This document shows, in pieces, positions 25,133 through 33,801 of a stretch of 64,000 nucleotides of DNA (positions within the stretch are counted from its first letter, which is position 1; each line of letters opens with the position of its first letter). Position numbers and translations under genes: made by a program. The notes under the pieces are model-generated. The model saw nothing but the letters and a program-made list of their open reading frames with translations. It was not told where the DNA came from and searched no databases. Location: the NCBI GenBank assembly GCA_963808815.1, contig CAWEGI010000013.1:186001-250000 (forward strand), given 5' to 3'. This DNA comes from DATBLE01 sp963808815. Lineage in GTDB: Bacteria; Actinomycetota; Thermoleophilia; Gaiellales; Gaiellaceae.

Positions 25133-26622
25133 TCGCGCTCGCCGCCGGCCATGGCCAGCCCGATCTCCGCGACCGTCGCCGTGACGGGGTCGAAGGGGCC
25201 TGCGAGCTCGCCCTCGTAGATCACCTCGACCCGGTCGGAGAGGGCGAGGATCTCGTCCAGGTCCTCGCTCAGCAGCAACACCGCCACTCCCTCACTCGCC
25301 GCCTCGCGCAGGTACGCGTGAACGGTCTCGATTGCGCCGACGTCGAGCCCGCGCGTCGGCGATGCCGCGACGAGCACCTTCGGGCGGCTCGAAAATTCGC
25401 GGCCGAGCACGAGCTTCTGCAGGTTGCCGCCTGAGAGATCGCGTGCGGGCAGATTCCGGCCCGGCGTCTTGACGTCGTAGCGCTCGATCAGGTGGTCGGC
25501 GAAGTCGCGGATCGCTCGGCGACGGAGCAGCGGCCCGAACGAGAACACCGGCCCGCGATACGACTTCAGCACCGAGTTGTCCGCGATGCTCAGGCTCGAG
25601 GCGACACCGGTGCCGAGGCGGTCCTCGGGAACGTGAGCGATGCCGGCGCCGATCGCCGAGCGCGGATCGCCGGTCCGCACCTTGCGGGCCTCGACATGCA
25701 CGGTTCCGCCGATCGGGGGTCGCATGCCCGTGATCGCCTCGGCCAGCTCCCGCTGTCCGTTCCCGGCAACGCCCGCGATGCCGACGATCTCGCCGCCCCG
25801 GATTGCCAGCGTGAACTTCTTCACCGCCTGCTCGCCGCGGTCGCCGCGCACGCTGAGGCCCTGTATGTCGAGCACCCCCGATTCCCCGTGGGGGGTGTCC
25901 CGCTCGACCCGCCGGGCGAGCTCGACCTCGCGGCCGACCATCAGCGCCGCGAGCTCGCGCAAGCTGGCGGCGGCGGTCGCCAGCGTCCGGATCGCACGCC
26001 CACCGCGAAGCACGGTCACGCGGTCTGCGACCGCCTTGACCTCGTGCAGCTTGTGCGAGATGAAGATCACCGTCCGCCCCTCCGCCGCCATCGCACGCAG
26101 CGTCTCGAAGAGCGCCTCGGCCTCCTGGGGCGTGAGCACTGCAGTCGGCTCGTCGAGGATCAGGGTCTGCGCGCGGCGATACAGCGTCTTCAGGATCTCG
26201 ACCCGTTGCTGCTCGCCGACGGAGAGCTGCCAGACGCGGGCGCCGGGGTCGACCGCGAGGCCGTATCGCCGGCCGAGTTCCTCCACCTGTCGTTCGATCT
26301 CTCGCGGGTGGATCAGGAACTCGCGGTGCTCGCCGAGAATGACGTTCTCGGCAACAGTGAACACCGGCACGAGGCGGAAGTGCTGGTGCACCATCCCGAT
26401 TCCTGCGTCGATCGCGTCGCTCGGCGACTGGAAGTCGACGAGCTCGCCGTCCAGCCGGATCTCGCCTGCGTCCGGCCGGTAGAGGCCGGTCAGGATGTTC
26501 GAGAGGGTGCTCTTGCCCGCGCCGTTCTCGCCGAGCAGCGCGTGCACCTCGCCGGGAGCCGCCTCGAAGGAGACGTCGTCGTTTGCCAGGACGCCGGGAA
26601 AGCGCTTGGTGATCCCGCGCAT
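25129..26622 (-). CDS. Double ATP-binding subunit of BMP-type ABC importer
   Basis: 497 aa from the ATG at 26622. A longer start at 26697 would translate through a 13-bp hairpin and adds only Gly/Ala/Pro residues. Domain 1 has Walker A LLGENGAGKST, signature LSVGEQQR and Walker B LILDEPTAVL. Domain 2 has a degenerate Walker A (GVAGNGQREL), signature LSGGNLQK and VAASPTRGLDVGA, as is normal for RbsA/YufO proteins. It powers uptake through the two permeases. Nucleoside or purine specificity is inferred from the operon. Confidence 0.88.
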   Translation of the reverse strand: MRGITKRFPGVLANDDVSFEAAPGEVHALLGENGAGKSTLSNILTGLYRPDAGEIRLDGELVDFQSPSDAIDAGIGMVHQHFRLVPVFTVAENVILGEHREFLIHPREIERQVEELGRRYGLAVDPGARVWQLSVGEQQRVEILKTLYRRAQTLILDEPTAVLTPQEAEALFETLRAMAAEGRTVIFISHKLHEVKAVADRVTVLRGGRAIRTLATAAASLRELAALMVGREVELARRVERDTPHGESGVLDIQGLSVRGDRGEQAVKKFTLAIRGGEIVGIAGVAGNGQRELAEAITGMRPPIGGTVHVEARKVRTGDPRSAIGAGIAHVPEDRLGTGVASSLSIADNSVLKSYRGPVFSFGPLLRRRAIRDFADHLIERYDVKTPGRNLPARDLSGGNLQKLVLGREFSSRPKVLVAASPTRGLDVGAIETVHAYLREAASEGVAVLLLSEDLDEILALSDRVEVIYEGELAGPFDPVTATVAEIGLAMAGGERE

Positions 26623-26632
26623 CGAGACAGCA

Positions 26633-26663
26633 GGAGGGGCGCCGGGATCACCGGCGCCCCTCC
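26633..26663 (-). promoter_or_regulatory. Intercistronic hairpin between SBP and ATPase genes
   Basis: Arms GGAGGGGCGCCGG and CCGGCGCCCCTCC form a perfect 13-bp stem over a 5-nt loop, in the 79 bases between the SBP stop and the ATPase start. A smaller hairpin lies right after the SBP stop. Such structures commonly stabilise the SBP message and let only part of the transcripts continue into transporter genes. No U tract is present, so full termination is not implied. Confidence 0.65.
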
Positions 26664-26701
26664 CTGCCGAAATGGAACTGGGGGCGCGATCCCCCACCGG
26701 G

Positions 26702-27832
26702 CTAGCCCGGCGGCGGAACGTGGGAGACGGATCCGACCACGCCCTTGGCCAGCCACTGCATCGAGTACAGGTCGGGCCGCACCTTGAGCGTCGTCCCGGC
26801 AGGCACCTTCAGCTTGCCGCTCTGGTCGTAGATCGGGCCCGAGAAGACGTCGAACTTCCCTGACTTGATCGCAGCCATCTTTGCGGCGATCGCCGCCTTC
26901 GTCTTCGCACTGACCTTCGGGCCGAAGGGGGCGAGCGACGTGAACCCGTCATTGATCGAGCCGTAGTAGAACCCGGGCTTCCAGGTGCCATCGATCGCGG
27001 CCTGGATGCGCTTTGCGTAGTACGGGCCCCAGTTGTAGACGGCCGCCGTCAGCCATTGCTTCGGCGCAAACTTCTGCGCGTTGGCGTCATAGCCGACCCA
27101 CGGGATCCCCTTGGACTCCGCGTAGACCCCGGCGGCAGGGCTGTCGACGTTCTGGCCGAGGACGTCGGCCCCCGAGGCTACGAGCGCCTTGGCTGCGGCC
27201 GTCTCCTTCGGCGGGGAGTACCAAGCGTTCGTCCAGACGATTTTGACCTTGGCGCCGGGGTGCGTCGCCTGGGCGCCGAGCGTGAATGCATTGATGTGGC
27301 GAACGACTTCCGGGACGCCGAACGGGACCACGTACCCGATGACGCCCTTCTTCGAGGCGGCACCTGCTGCCATCCCGGAGAGGTAGATCGTGTCCTCGCC
27401 GGCACCGAAGTACTCCGACTGGTTCTTCGTGATGAGCTGGCCCGTCGCCTGCTCGAAGAGCACCTTCGGGTACTTCGCGTAGAGCTGGCCGTTGACGCCG
27501 TACTCGAGCTCACCAAGAGAGGTGGCGAAGATCATCTTGTACCCGTCACGAACGAGGCCGGCGACGATCTGCGGGACCTGCGCGTTCGAGAACGCCTTGT
27601 CCTTGTACGTGGTCTGGATCTTGCTACCGAGTTGCTTGACGGCGTAGAGGCGGCCCAGGTTGTGCGCGGTCGACCAGCCGCCGTCGTTGTACGGGCCCGG
27701 ATAGATCCAGGCAACCTTGAACGGCGACGCCGCCTTCTTGCCCGGCTTCGCCGCCGCCAGACCCGCGTACGACGCAGCCGCAATCACGAGGCACGCGAGC
27801 AGCGCGCCGATGACGAACCTCCGCTCCTTCAT
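26702..27832 (-). CDS. BMP-family substrate-binding protein (nucleoside/purine importer)
   Basis: 376 aa. Signal peptide MKERRFVIGALLACLVIAAA; no lipobox Cys. BMP/Med fold features are FKVAWIYPGPYNDGGWSTAHN, the aromatic and acidic ligand-site stretches typical of PnrA-like proteins, and NVDSPAAGVYAESKGIPWVGYD. It would bind purine nucleosides or bases extracellularly. It is first gene of the importer-xanthine dehydrogenase operon, starting 96 bp from the divergent deaminase gene, with RBS GGGGAGGAG just before its ATG. Confidence 0.87.
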   Translation of the reverse strand: MKERRFVIGALLACLVIAAASYAGLAAAKPGKKAASPFKVAWIYPGPYNDGGWSTAHNLGRLYAVKQLGSKIQTTYKDKAFSNAQVPQIVAGLVRDGYKMIFATSLGELEYGVNGQLYAKYPKVLFEQATGQLITKNQSEYFGAGEDTIYLSGMAAGAASKKGVIGYVVPFGVPEVVRHINAFTLGAQATHPGAKVKIVWTNAWYSPPKETAAAKALVASGADVLGQNVDSPAAGVYAESKGIPWVGYDANAQKFAPKQWLTAAVYNWGPYYAKRIQAAIDGTWKPGFYYGSINDGFTSLAPFGPKVSAKTKAAIAAKMAAIKSGKFDVFSGPIYDQSGKLKVPAGTTLKVRPDLYSMQWLAKGVVGSVSHVPPPG

Positions 27833-27870
27833 GTAACTCCTCCCCGATGCCGTGGAACGCCCGAGGCCCG

Positions 27871-27876
27871 ACTATA
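27871..27876 (-). promoter_or_regulatory. Candidate -10 element of the purine importer operon
   Basis: TATAGT on the minus strand, 38 bp before the SBP start codon, in the 96-bp divergent interval between the two arms of the purine island. A weak TTCCCG lies 17 bp further upstream as a possible -35. No clear operator palindrome was seen. Confidence 0.35.
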
Positions 27877-27928
27877 TGAAGTCGCGGCGACAACGGGAAG
27901 AGCCCTCCGCGATAGGGTCGGAGGCGCG

Positions 27929-29305
27929 ATGACGATGCTCCTGCAAAACGGCTGGATCTGCCCGATGGGCGATTCGGGCGACGAGTTTCCGGACGGCTGG
28001 TTGCTCGTGCGTGACGGGCTGGTCGAGGCCGTGGGCGGCGGTGTCCCGCCCACGGCGGAGGTCGTCGTCGACCTCGGCGGAGCGGTCGTCACACCGGGCC
28101 TCGTCAACACCCACCACCACCTCTACCAGACGCTGACGCGGGCCCGGGCGCAGGAGGCGACCCTGTTCGAATGGCTGCGCGAGCTGTACCCGGTGTGGGC
28201 CCGGATCGACGCGGAGAGCGAGTACGCAGCCGCCCGAACGGGCCTCGCTGAGCTGGCGTTGTCCGGATGTACAACGGTGTTCGACCACCATTACGTCTTT
28301 CCGCGAGGCCGTGAGGGGTTGTGGGAAGCCGAGGTGCGGGCCGCGCGCGAGCTGGGGGTCCGGATCGTCGCCTCGCGGGGCTCGATGGATCTCGGCGAGT
28401 CGGACGGCGGGCTTCCGCCGGACTCGTTGGTGGAGCCGATCGACGAGGTGCTCGCCGAGACGGCGCGGCTGGCCGGGCTCCAGGACGACGACGGACTGGT
28501 ACAGCTCGCGGTCGCGCCCTGCTCGCCGTTCTCGGTGACGAGGGAGCTGATGGTCGAGTCGGCGGAGCTGGCCCGCCGGCTCGGGCTGAGGCTGCACACT
28601 CACCTGGCGGAGACCGTCGAGGAGGACGCGTACTGTCAGGAGCTGTACGGCTGCCGGCCGGTCGAGTACCTGGCCGAGGTCGGCTGGGTGGCCGGGGACG
28701 TCTGGTGCGCTCACTGCGTCCACCTGTCCGCGGCGGACATCGCCTCGTTCGGCCGCGCCGCGGTCGGGGTGGCGCACTGCCCGACCTCGAACCTTCGGCT
28801 TGGGGCGGGGGTGGCGCCGGTGCGCGAGCTGGTCGACGCCGGTGCGCCGGTCGGTCTGGGCGTCGACGGCTCGGCCTCGAACGAGCGCAGCGACCTGTTC
28901 CTCGAGGTGAAGCAGGCGCTGCTGGTCGCGCGCGGACGCGGCGGCCCCCGCGGTTTCCGGCCGGGCGACGCCGGCTCTGCCGGCGTCGCCTCCAGCCCGC
29001 GTGCGATGACCGTGCGCGAGGCGCTGCGGCTGGGGACGCGCGGCGGCGCCGCCGTGCTCGGCCGCGACGACATCGGGCAGCTCGCGCCGGGGAAGCGGGC
29101 GGACCTCGCGGTCTGGCGGACCGACGGACTCGAGCTCGGCGGCGCCGAGACCGACCCGGTCGCGGGGCTGGTGCTGTCGGCGCCGCATCGGGTCGATCGG
29201 CTCTTCGTCGGGGGCGAGGAGGTCGTCCGCGACGGCCACCTCGTCCGCGCGGACGAGACGGAGATCGCCCGTGAGCACCGGAAGCAGGCCGCGCGTCTCG
29301 CTTAG
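27929..29305 (+). CDS. Amidohydrolase: 8-oxoguanine/guanine deaminase-like
   Basis: 458 aa from the ATG at 27929, behind GGTCGGAGG. Metal-dependent amidohydrolase with all ligands: PGLVNTHHHLYQTLTRA (about residue 60), HTHLAET, CAHCVHLS and GVDGSASNERSD. The HHLYQTLTRA motif is typical of 8-oxoguanine deaminases and related purine or triazine deaminases. It would convert guanine to xanthine or 8-oxoguanine to urate, feeding the xanthine dehydrogenase or PuuD steps encoded beside it. It is first gene of the plus-strand arm of the purine island. Confidence 0.85.
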   Translation: MTMLLQNGWICPMGDSGDEFPDGWLLVRDGLVEAVGGGVPPTAEVVVDLGGAVVTPGLVNTHHHLYQTLTRARAQEATLFEWLRELYPVWARIDAESEYAAARTGLAELALSGCTTVFDHHYVFPRGREGLWEAEVRAARELGVRIVASRGSMDLGESDGGLPPDSLVEPIDEVLAETARLAGLQDDDGLVQLAVAPCSPFSVTRELMVESAELARRLGLRLHTHLAETVEEDAYCQELYGCRPVEYLAEVGWVAGDVWCAHCVHLSAADIASFGRAAVGVAHCPTSNLRLGAGVAPVRELVDAGAPVGLGVDGSASNERSDLFLEVKQALLVARGRGGPRGFRPGDAGSAGVASSPRAMTVREALRLGTRGGAAVLGRDDIGQLAPGKRADLAVWRTDGLELGGAETDPVAGLVLSAPHRVDRLFVGGEEVVRDGHLVRADETEIAREHRKQAARLA

Positions 29306-29334
29306 CCGGGCCCGGTTGGGGGCACGTACAGTCC

Positions 29335-29787
29335 GTGAGCAGGCGGGAACACGACCTCGACCAGGAGTGGGGCGAGCTCATCGAGGAGAACCGCCTCGCG
29401 ATGCCGGGGACGCAGGTTCTGTTCGCGTTCCTGCTCGTCCTCCCGTTCCAGCAGCGCTTCGAGCGGCTCGACGACGGCCAGGTGGCCGTCTACTACGCCG
29501 CCCTGATCTGCGCGGCGATCGCGATCGTCCTGTTGATCGCGCCGACGGCTGCACACCGCATCCGCTGGCGCCAGGGCGACAAGGAGGGGCTGCTCCGTCT
29601 GTCGACGAAGACCGGCATCGCCGCGACCGTCTTCCTGGCGTGCGGGATGACGGCCGCCGTCTACCTGATCACCGACGTCCTCTACGGAGAGCCTGCGACG
29701 GCCGTCGTTGCCGCCGCTCTAGGCGCAACCTTCGCCTGGTTCTGGTTCGGCCTGCCGCTGCTACGGCGCATGCGCGACCGCCACTAG
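29335..29787 (+). CDS. DUF6328-like membrane protein
   Basis: 150 aa from the GTG at 29335. A charged N-terminus (REHDLDQEWGELIEENR) followed by LAMPGTQVLFAFLLVLPF and three further hydrophobic helices. The pattern matches the actinobacterial DUF6328 family of small four-helix membrane proteins. It sits in line inside the purine arm, 29 bp after the deaminase and 15 bp before HIU hydrolase; whether it has a purine role is unknown. Confidence 0.7.
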   Translation: MSRREHDLDQEWGELIEENRLAMPGTQVLFAFLLVLPFQQRFERLDDGQVAVYYAALICAAIAIVLLIAPTAAHRIRWRQGDKEGLLRLSTKTGIAATVFLACGMTAAVYLITDVLYGEPATAVVAAALGATFAWFWFGLPLLRRMRDRH

Positions 29788-29802
29788 AGGGAAGATGCAC
29801 GC

Positions 29803-30087
29803 GTGATCTCGACGCATGTGCTCGACACCGGCCGAGGCATGCCCGCCCACGGCGTCCGGGTCCAGCTCTTCCGCGGCGACGAGCTGGTCGCCGAACGCGA
29901 GACCGACGACGACGGGCGGGTCCGCGACCTCGCCGACGTCGAGCCGGGGCCGTACCGGCTCGTGTTCCATCCGTCGTCGCCGTTCTTCACGCGGGTCGAG
30001 GCCGAGATCCAGATCGAGGCCGGCCGAGACCACCACGTCCCGCTCCTGCTCTCGCCCTACGCGTGCACGATCTACCGCGGCAGCTGA
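29803..30087 (+). CDS. uraH: 5-hydroxyisourate hydrolase
   Basis: 94 aa from the GTG at 29803. A transthyretin-like HIU hydrolase: catalytic His in ISTHVLDT, Arg in DDDGRVRDL, His in DHHVPLLLSP, and the C-terminal signature YRGS. The region between HPSSPFF and DHHVP is shorter than usual. It hydrolyses 5-hydroxyisourate, the product of urate oxidation, to OHCU. It overlaps the next gene by 25 bp. Confidence 0.92.
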   Translation: MISTHVLDTGRGMPAHGVRVQLFRGDELVAERETDDDGRVRDLADVEPGPYRLVFHPSSPFFTRVEAEIQIEAGRDHHVPLLLSPYACTIYRGS

Positions 30088-30503
30088 CCGAGGCCCAGCT
30101 GGCCGAGCTGTTCGAGGGCGACACGGCGCTCGTCCGCAAGCTCGCAGCGCGCGAGGACCCGCTCGGCGGCGCCCGCGAGGTGATCGCCACGCTGACCGAG
30201 GAGGAGAAGCTCGAGGCACTGAACGCCCACCCCGCGATCGGGGCGCGCAGCGGCCTGTCCGCACGCTCCGCCGCCGAGCAAGGGGCAGACTCCGACTCCG
30301 AGACGCTGGCCGAGCTCGCGCGGCTGAACGCCGAGTACGAGCGTCGGTTCGGCTTCCGTTTCGTCGTCTTCGTCAACCGGCGGCCGAAGGCGGAGATCCT
30401 CGAGGTGCTGCGCGCGCGGATCCACCGCACCCCCGCCGAGGAGCTGGACACGGCCGTGGAGGAGCTCGTCGCGATCGCGGAGGACCGGTGGCACAGCTCC
30501 TAG
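30063..30503 (+). CDS. uraD: OHCU decarboxylase
   Basis: 146 aa from the GTG at 30063 inside the end of uraH. Helical protein with the catalytic-site stretch NAHPAIGARSGLSARSAAEQ and the family core LNAEYERRFGFRFVVFVNRR, then ILEVLRARI. It converts OHCU stereospecifically to S-allantoin. The N-terminus is shorter than in many homologues (no long ELNALP opening). It overlaps puuD by 16 bp, giving a tightly coupled uraH-uraD-puuD set in pathway order reversed. Confidence 0.9.
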   Translation: MHDLPRQLTEAQLAELFEGDTALVRKLAAREDPLGGAREVIATLTEEEKLEALNAHPAIGARSGLSARSAAEQGADSDSETLAELARLNAEYERRFGFRFVVFVNRRPKAEILEVLRARIHRTPAEELDTAVEELVAIAEDRWHSS

Positions 30504-31696
30504 CGTCGTACGCCACCGACTGGCTCGACCTCGTCTTCCGCTGGTTCCACGCCACCACGGCGATCGTCTGGATCGGCACCTCGTTCTACTTCGTCGCGCT
30601 CGACAACCACCTGGGCGAGCCCGAGCGGGAAGTGGACCGCGACGAGGGCGTCCGCGGCGAGTCGTGGGAGATCCACGGCGGCGGCTTCTACCGGATCCAG
30701 AAGTTCCAGGTCGCGCCGCCGCGCCTGCCCAAGCCTTTGCACTGGTACAAGTGGGAGGCGTACTGGACATGGCTGTCCGGATTCGCGCTCCTCTGCATCG
30801 TCTACTACTCGGACGCGCGGCTGCGCCTGATCGACCCGGCCGTCGCCGACCTCGAGCCGTGGCAGGCGATCCTGATCTCGATCGGGCTGCTCGCCGCCGC
30901 CTGGGTCGTCTACGACCTCGTCTGCCGGCTGCTCGCCGACCGGCCGTGGCCCTTCGTGCTCGTGCTCGTCGGGCTCGTGACCGCGACCGCCTACGGCGTC
31001 GGCGAGCTGTACGCGCCCCGCGCGGCGTACATCCAGGTGGGCGCGATGCTCGGGACGATCATGGCCGCGAACGTCCTGTTGGTGATCATCCCCGGCCACT
31101 GGGAGCTGGTACGAGCGAAGGAGGCGGGCCGCGAACCGGATCCGCGGCCGGGCATCCTGGCCAAGCAGCGCTCGGTGCACAACAACTACCTGACGCTGCC
31201 CGTCCTCTTCACGATGTTGGCGGGGCACTTCCCGTTCACGTACACGCACGACCATGCCTGGGCCGTGCTCGTCGCGCTGATGGCCGTCGGCGCCGTGATC
31301 CGCCACTACTTCAACCGGCGCCACGCCGGGGAAACGCTCTGGTGGATCCCGGTCGGGTGCGCCTGCGCGATCGCCGCGATCGCGGTCTGGCTCCGGCCGC
31401 ACGAGACGAAACCGGCGGTGGGTGCTGCGACCGTTTCGTTCGGCCAGGCCCGGCAGATCGTCGAGACGCGCTGCGCGCCCTGTCACTCGATGAACCCGAC
31501 CCAGCCCGGGTTCGACTCGCCGCCCGCCGGCGTCGTGCTCGACACGCCTGCTCAGATCCATGCGGAGGCGTCCCACATCAAGGCGGTCGCGGTCGACTCG
31601 ACCTTCATGCCGTTCAACAACGCAACCCACATGACGGACGCAGAGCGGGCCGCGCTCGGGCAGTGGATCGACGCAGGTGCGAAGATCGGGCCGTGA
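30488..31696 (+). CDS. puuD: Membrane-bound urate oxidase PuuD with cytochrome c domain
   Basis: 402 aa from the GTG at 30488. The N-terminal about 300 residues form a multi-helix membrane domain with the family opening LDLVFRWFHATTAIVWIGTS and IHGGGFYRIQKF. The C-terminal domain carries a c-type haem site CAPCH (about residue 331) and a likely axial Met in STFMPFNN. PuuD oxidises urate to 5-hydroxyisourate and passes electrons to the respiratory chain, unlike soluble uricase. It couples directly to uraD upstream and a DUF3830 gene downstream. Confidence 0.92.
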   Translation: MAQLLASYATDWLDLVFRWFHATTAIVWIGTSFYFVALDNHLGEPEREVDRDEGVRGESWEIHGGGFYRIQKFQVAPPRLPKPLHWYKWEAYWTWLSGFALLCIVYYSDARLRLIDPAVADLEPWQAILISIGLLAAAWVVYDLVCRLLADRPWPFVLVLVGLVTATAYGVGELYAPRAAYIQVGAMLGTIMAANVLLVIIPGHWELVRAKEAGREPDPRPGILAKQRSVHNNYLTLPVLFTMLAGHFPFTYTHDHAWAVLVALMAVGAVIRHYFNRRHAGETLWWIPVGCACAIAAIAVWLRPHETKPAVGAATVSFGQARQIVETRCAPCHSMNPTQPGFDSPPAGVVLDTPAQIHAEASHIKAVAVDSTFMPFNNATHMTDAERAALGQWIDAGAKIGP

Positions 31697-32100
31697 TCAA
31701 GATCGCCGTCGCCGGCTACGAGCTGACCGCCCGCCTCGAGGAGGAGCTGTCCCCGCGCACGGTCGCGTTCTTCCGGACGATGCTCCCGTACGAGAGCAAG
31801 CTGATCCAGGCGCGCTGGTCGGGACAGGCGGCGTGGATCCCGATGGGCTCGTACGACGTCGGCGACCTCGGGCCCGAGGATCCGACCAGCTACCCGGCGC
31901 CGGGCGAGCTGCTGCTCTACCCGGGCGGCGTCAGCGAGGTCGAGATCCTCTTCCCCTACGGCGACACGTGCTTCGCCAGCAAGGCCGGGCAGCTGGCGGG
32001 AAACCACTTCGCCACGGTGGTGGAGGGCCTGGAGCAGCTGCCGGCGATCGGCGAGCTCGTGCTCTGGCAGGGCGCCCAGGACATCGTCTTCTCGGGGTAG
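31693..32100 (+). CDS. DUF3830 protein (cyclophilin-like fold)
   Basis: 135 aa from the GTG at 31693, overlapping the puuD stop (GTGA). Recognisable DUF3830 features are LSPRTVAFFRTMLPYESKL, then ARWSGQAAWIPMG, PGELLLYPGG and FPYGDTCFASKAGQLAGNHF. The family has a cyclophilin-like fold and no firmly established activity. Strict translational coupling to puuD suggests a purine-related task such as handling allantoin or an unstable intermediate, which is inference. Confidence 0.75.
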   Translation: MIKIAVAGYELTARLEEELSPRTVAFFRTMLPYESKLIQARWSGQAAWIPMGSYDVGDLGPEDPTSYPAPGELLLYPGGVSEVEILFPYGDTCFASKAGQLAGNHFATVVEGLEQLPAIGELVLWQGAQDIVFSG

Positions 32101-32195
32101 TCGCCACTGGGGCCGGGCGACCGAGACGTCACCACATGAGCCAGCGGGCGCCCGTACCTCGGAGCATGTGGTCGTTTCGTAGCGCACGCCGGGGC

Positions 32196-33200
32196 TCAGA
32201 CCAGCCGGGTGAGTGCGGCTGCGAGGACGTCGATCGCCAGCTCGACGTCCTCCTCGGAGGAGTGCTCCTCGGGAGAGTGCGAGACGCCGCCGGCAAGGCT
32301 GCGGACGAACAGCATTCCGGTCGACACCCCGGCGCGCGCGAGCACGCCCGCGTCGTGCCCGGCGCCCGAGGGGAGCTCCACCACCGGCACGCCCCTGGCC
32401 GCGACCTCGGCGACGAGCGCCTCCCGCACGGCCGGGCTCATCGCGGTCGGCGGCACCGCCCGAGAGCCGTCGATCCCGGTCAGCGCGACGAGCGCCGCAA
32501 GCCGCTCCTCGTCCGGCGCACGGACGTCCACCGAGAATCGGACCCGACCGGGAATCACGTTCACGCCCCCCGGCTCGGCCTCGATCCGGCCGACCGTGAG
32601 CACGGCACCCTCGATGGCCGCCGCCTCGTCGCGGAAGCGCAGCATCAGCTCGGCCGCCTTCACCAGCGCGTCGTCGCGCATGGACATCGGGGTCGTCCCC
32701 GCGTGGCCCGCGCGGCCCTCGACCACGACCTCCCCGCGAACGTAGCCAACGATCGCCGTGACGATCCCGAGCGACACTCCCGCGTCCTCGAGCCGCGGGC
32801 CCTGCTCGATGTGCAGCTCGAGGAAGGCGTCGGGGAGTTCGCCGCTCGCGACGAGCGCCTGTGACCCGGCGCAGCCGCGCTCCTCGTCGCGGAAGACGAC
32901 GACCGTGCCGCGGCCCGTCCGCTCGACCGCCTCGATCGCCGCCACCACGCCGAGCGCGCCGTCGAACTTCCCGCCCTGCGGGACGGTGTCGAGGTGGGAT
33001 CCCGTCCACACGCCGGGCGCCGTGGCCGAGTGGCCGAAGAGGTTGCCGGCGCCGTCCACATGCGTCTCGAGACCAGCCTCCTCGAGCCAGACGCGGGTGA
33101 GCGCATGCGCCTCGTCCTCCTCCGGCGAGTAGCCGATCCGGTTCGCGCCGGGCCCGCCGCCGATCGCGTAGAGCTTCTCGAGCCGCTCGAGCGGGCGCAC
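32196..33200 (-). CDS. M20 amidohydrolase, allantoate amidohydrolase/hydantoinase type
   Basis: 334 aa. Di-metal M20 motifs are SHLDTVPQGGKFDGALG, the Glu pair in FRDEERGCAGSQ, and a late HDAG followed by SHSPEEHSSEED. The central EGRAGHAGTTPMSMRDDAL and GGVNVIPG are typical of AllC/HyuC enzymes. The protein is about 60-80 residues shorter than usual, mainly between DEER and GSQ. It faces the PuuD-DUF3830 genes and could hydrolyse allantoate, but N-carbamoyl amino acid hydrolase is an equal alternative. No allantoinase gene is visible. Confidence 0.78.
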   Translation of the reverse strand: MRPLERLEKLYAIGGGPGANRIGYSPEEDEAHALTRVWLEEAGLETHVDGAGNLFGHSATAPGVWTGSHLDTVPQGGKFDGALGVVAAIEAVERTGRGTVVVFRDEERGCAGSQALVASGELPDAFLELHIEQGPRLEDAGVSLGIVTAIVGYVRGEVVVEGRAGHAGTTPMSMRDDALVKAAELMLRFRDEAAAIEGAVLTVGRIEAEPGGVNVIPGRVRFSVDVRAPDEERLAALVALTGIDGSRAVPPTAMSPAVREALVAEVAARGVPVVELPSGAGHDAGVLARAGVSTGMLFVRSLAGGVSHSPEEHSSEEDVELAIDVLAAALTRLV

Positions 33201-33345
33201 GGACCAAAGCTACCGCCGTCGGCCGGCGCCGAGCCCGGAGTGCGGACAACCGCACCACGAGACACGGGGCAGCGCCCTGGTCGCGCCGGCCATGCAGCAG
33301 CATCATCCGGACATGCAGTTCGAAACGACCGAGAGGAGGAAGACG

Positions 33346-33801
33346 ATGACCCGCACGTACGACGTGAGCAGCACGTTCGTCCACACGATCGACGCCGACA
33401 ACGGTACGGCCCAGGAGGTGCTCGCGAGCATCGACCCGATGCGCTCGCTCGCCGACCGCCTCTCGGCGCTCGGCCTCGACGACCGCGCGATCTGGAGCAC
33501 CGACGGCGAGCTCGGTTACACGCTGATCTGGCGCTTCGGCGGCGACCAGGGCCATGCGCGGCTCGACTGGCGGCTCTCGCTGGAGCCCGGCGGAGCCGAC
33601 CGCACGACGCTGGCCGTGAGGCTCGGCGCCCGCGGGAGCAACCCGGATGCACGGGTCCGGGTGCTGCGCTCCTGGCTGCTCTTCGAGGAGCTCGCCCAGA
33701 GCCATGCCGCCGGACTGGCGCAGATGATCGACGACTACGCGGAGGAAGCGCCCGAGCCCGTCGCGGCGCCGAGGCTAATGGCCGTCGGGATGGGCTTCTA
33801 G
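33346..33801 (+). CDS. Hypothetical protein, SRPBCC-like
   Basis: 151 aa from the ATG at 33346, behind GAGAGGAGGAAG, a strong RBS that rules out the longer frame start. Composition suggests an alpha/beta sheet protein (TRTYDVSSTFVHTIDAD opening, WRFGGDQGHARLDWRLSLEPGG strands, a long helix near the C-terminus), loosely like polyketide-cyclase/SRPBCC barrels. No conserved catalytic residues can be named. Its 3' end overlaps the convergent DUF885 gene by 27 bp. Confidence 0.6.
   Translation: MTRTYDVSSTFVHTIDADNGTAQEVLASIDPMRSLADRLSALGLDDRAIWSTDGELGYTLIWRFGGDQGHARLDWRLSLEPGGADRTTLAVRLGARGSNPDARVRVLRSWLLFEELAQSHAAGLAQMIDDYAEEAPEPVAAPRLMAVGMGF

Noticed and set aside
26623..26697. Upstream start of the BMP-type ATPase
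   Set aside because: It would place a 13-bp intercistronic hairpin inside the coding sequence and adds only low-complexity residues before MRGITKRFPG, where homology begins.
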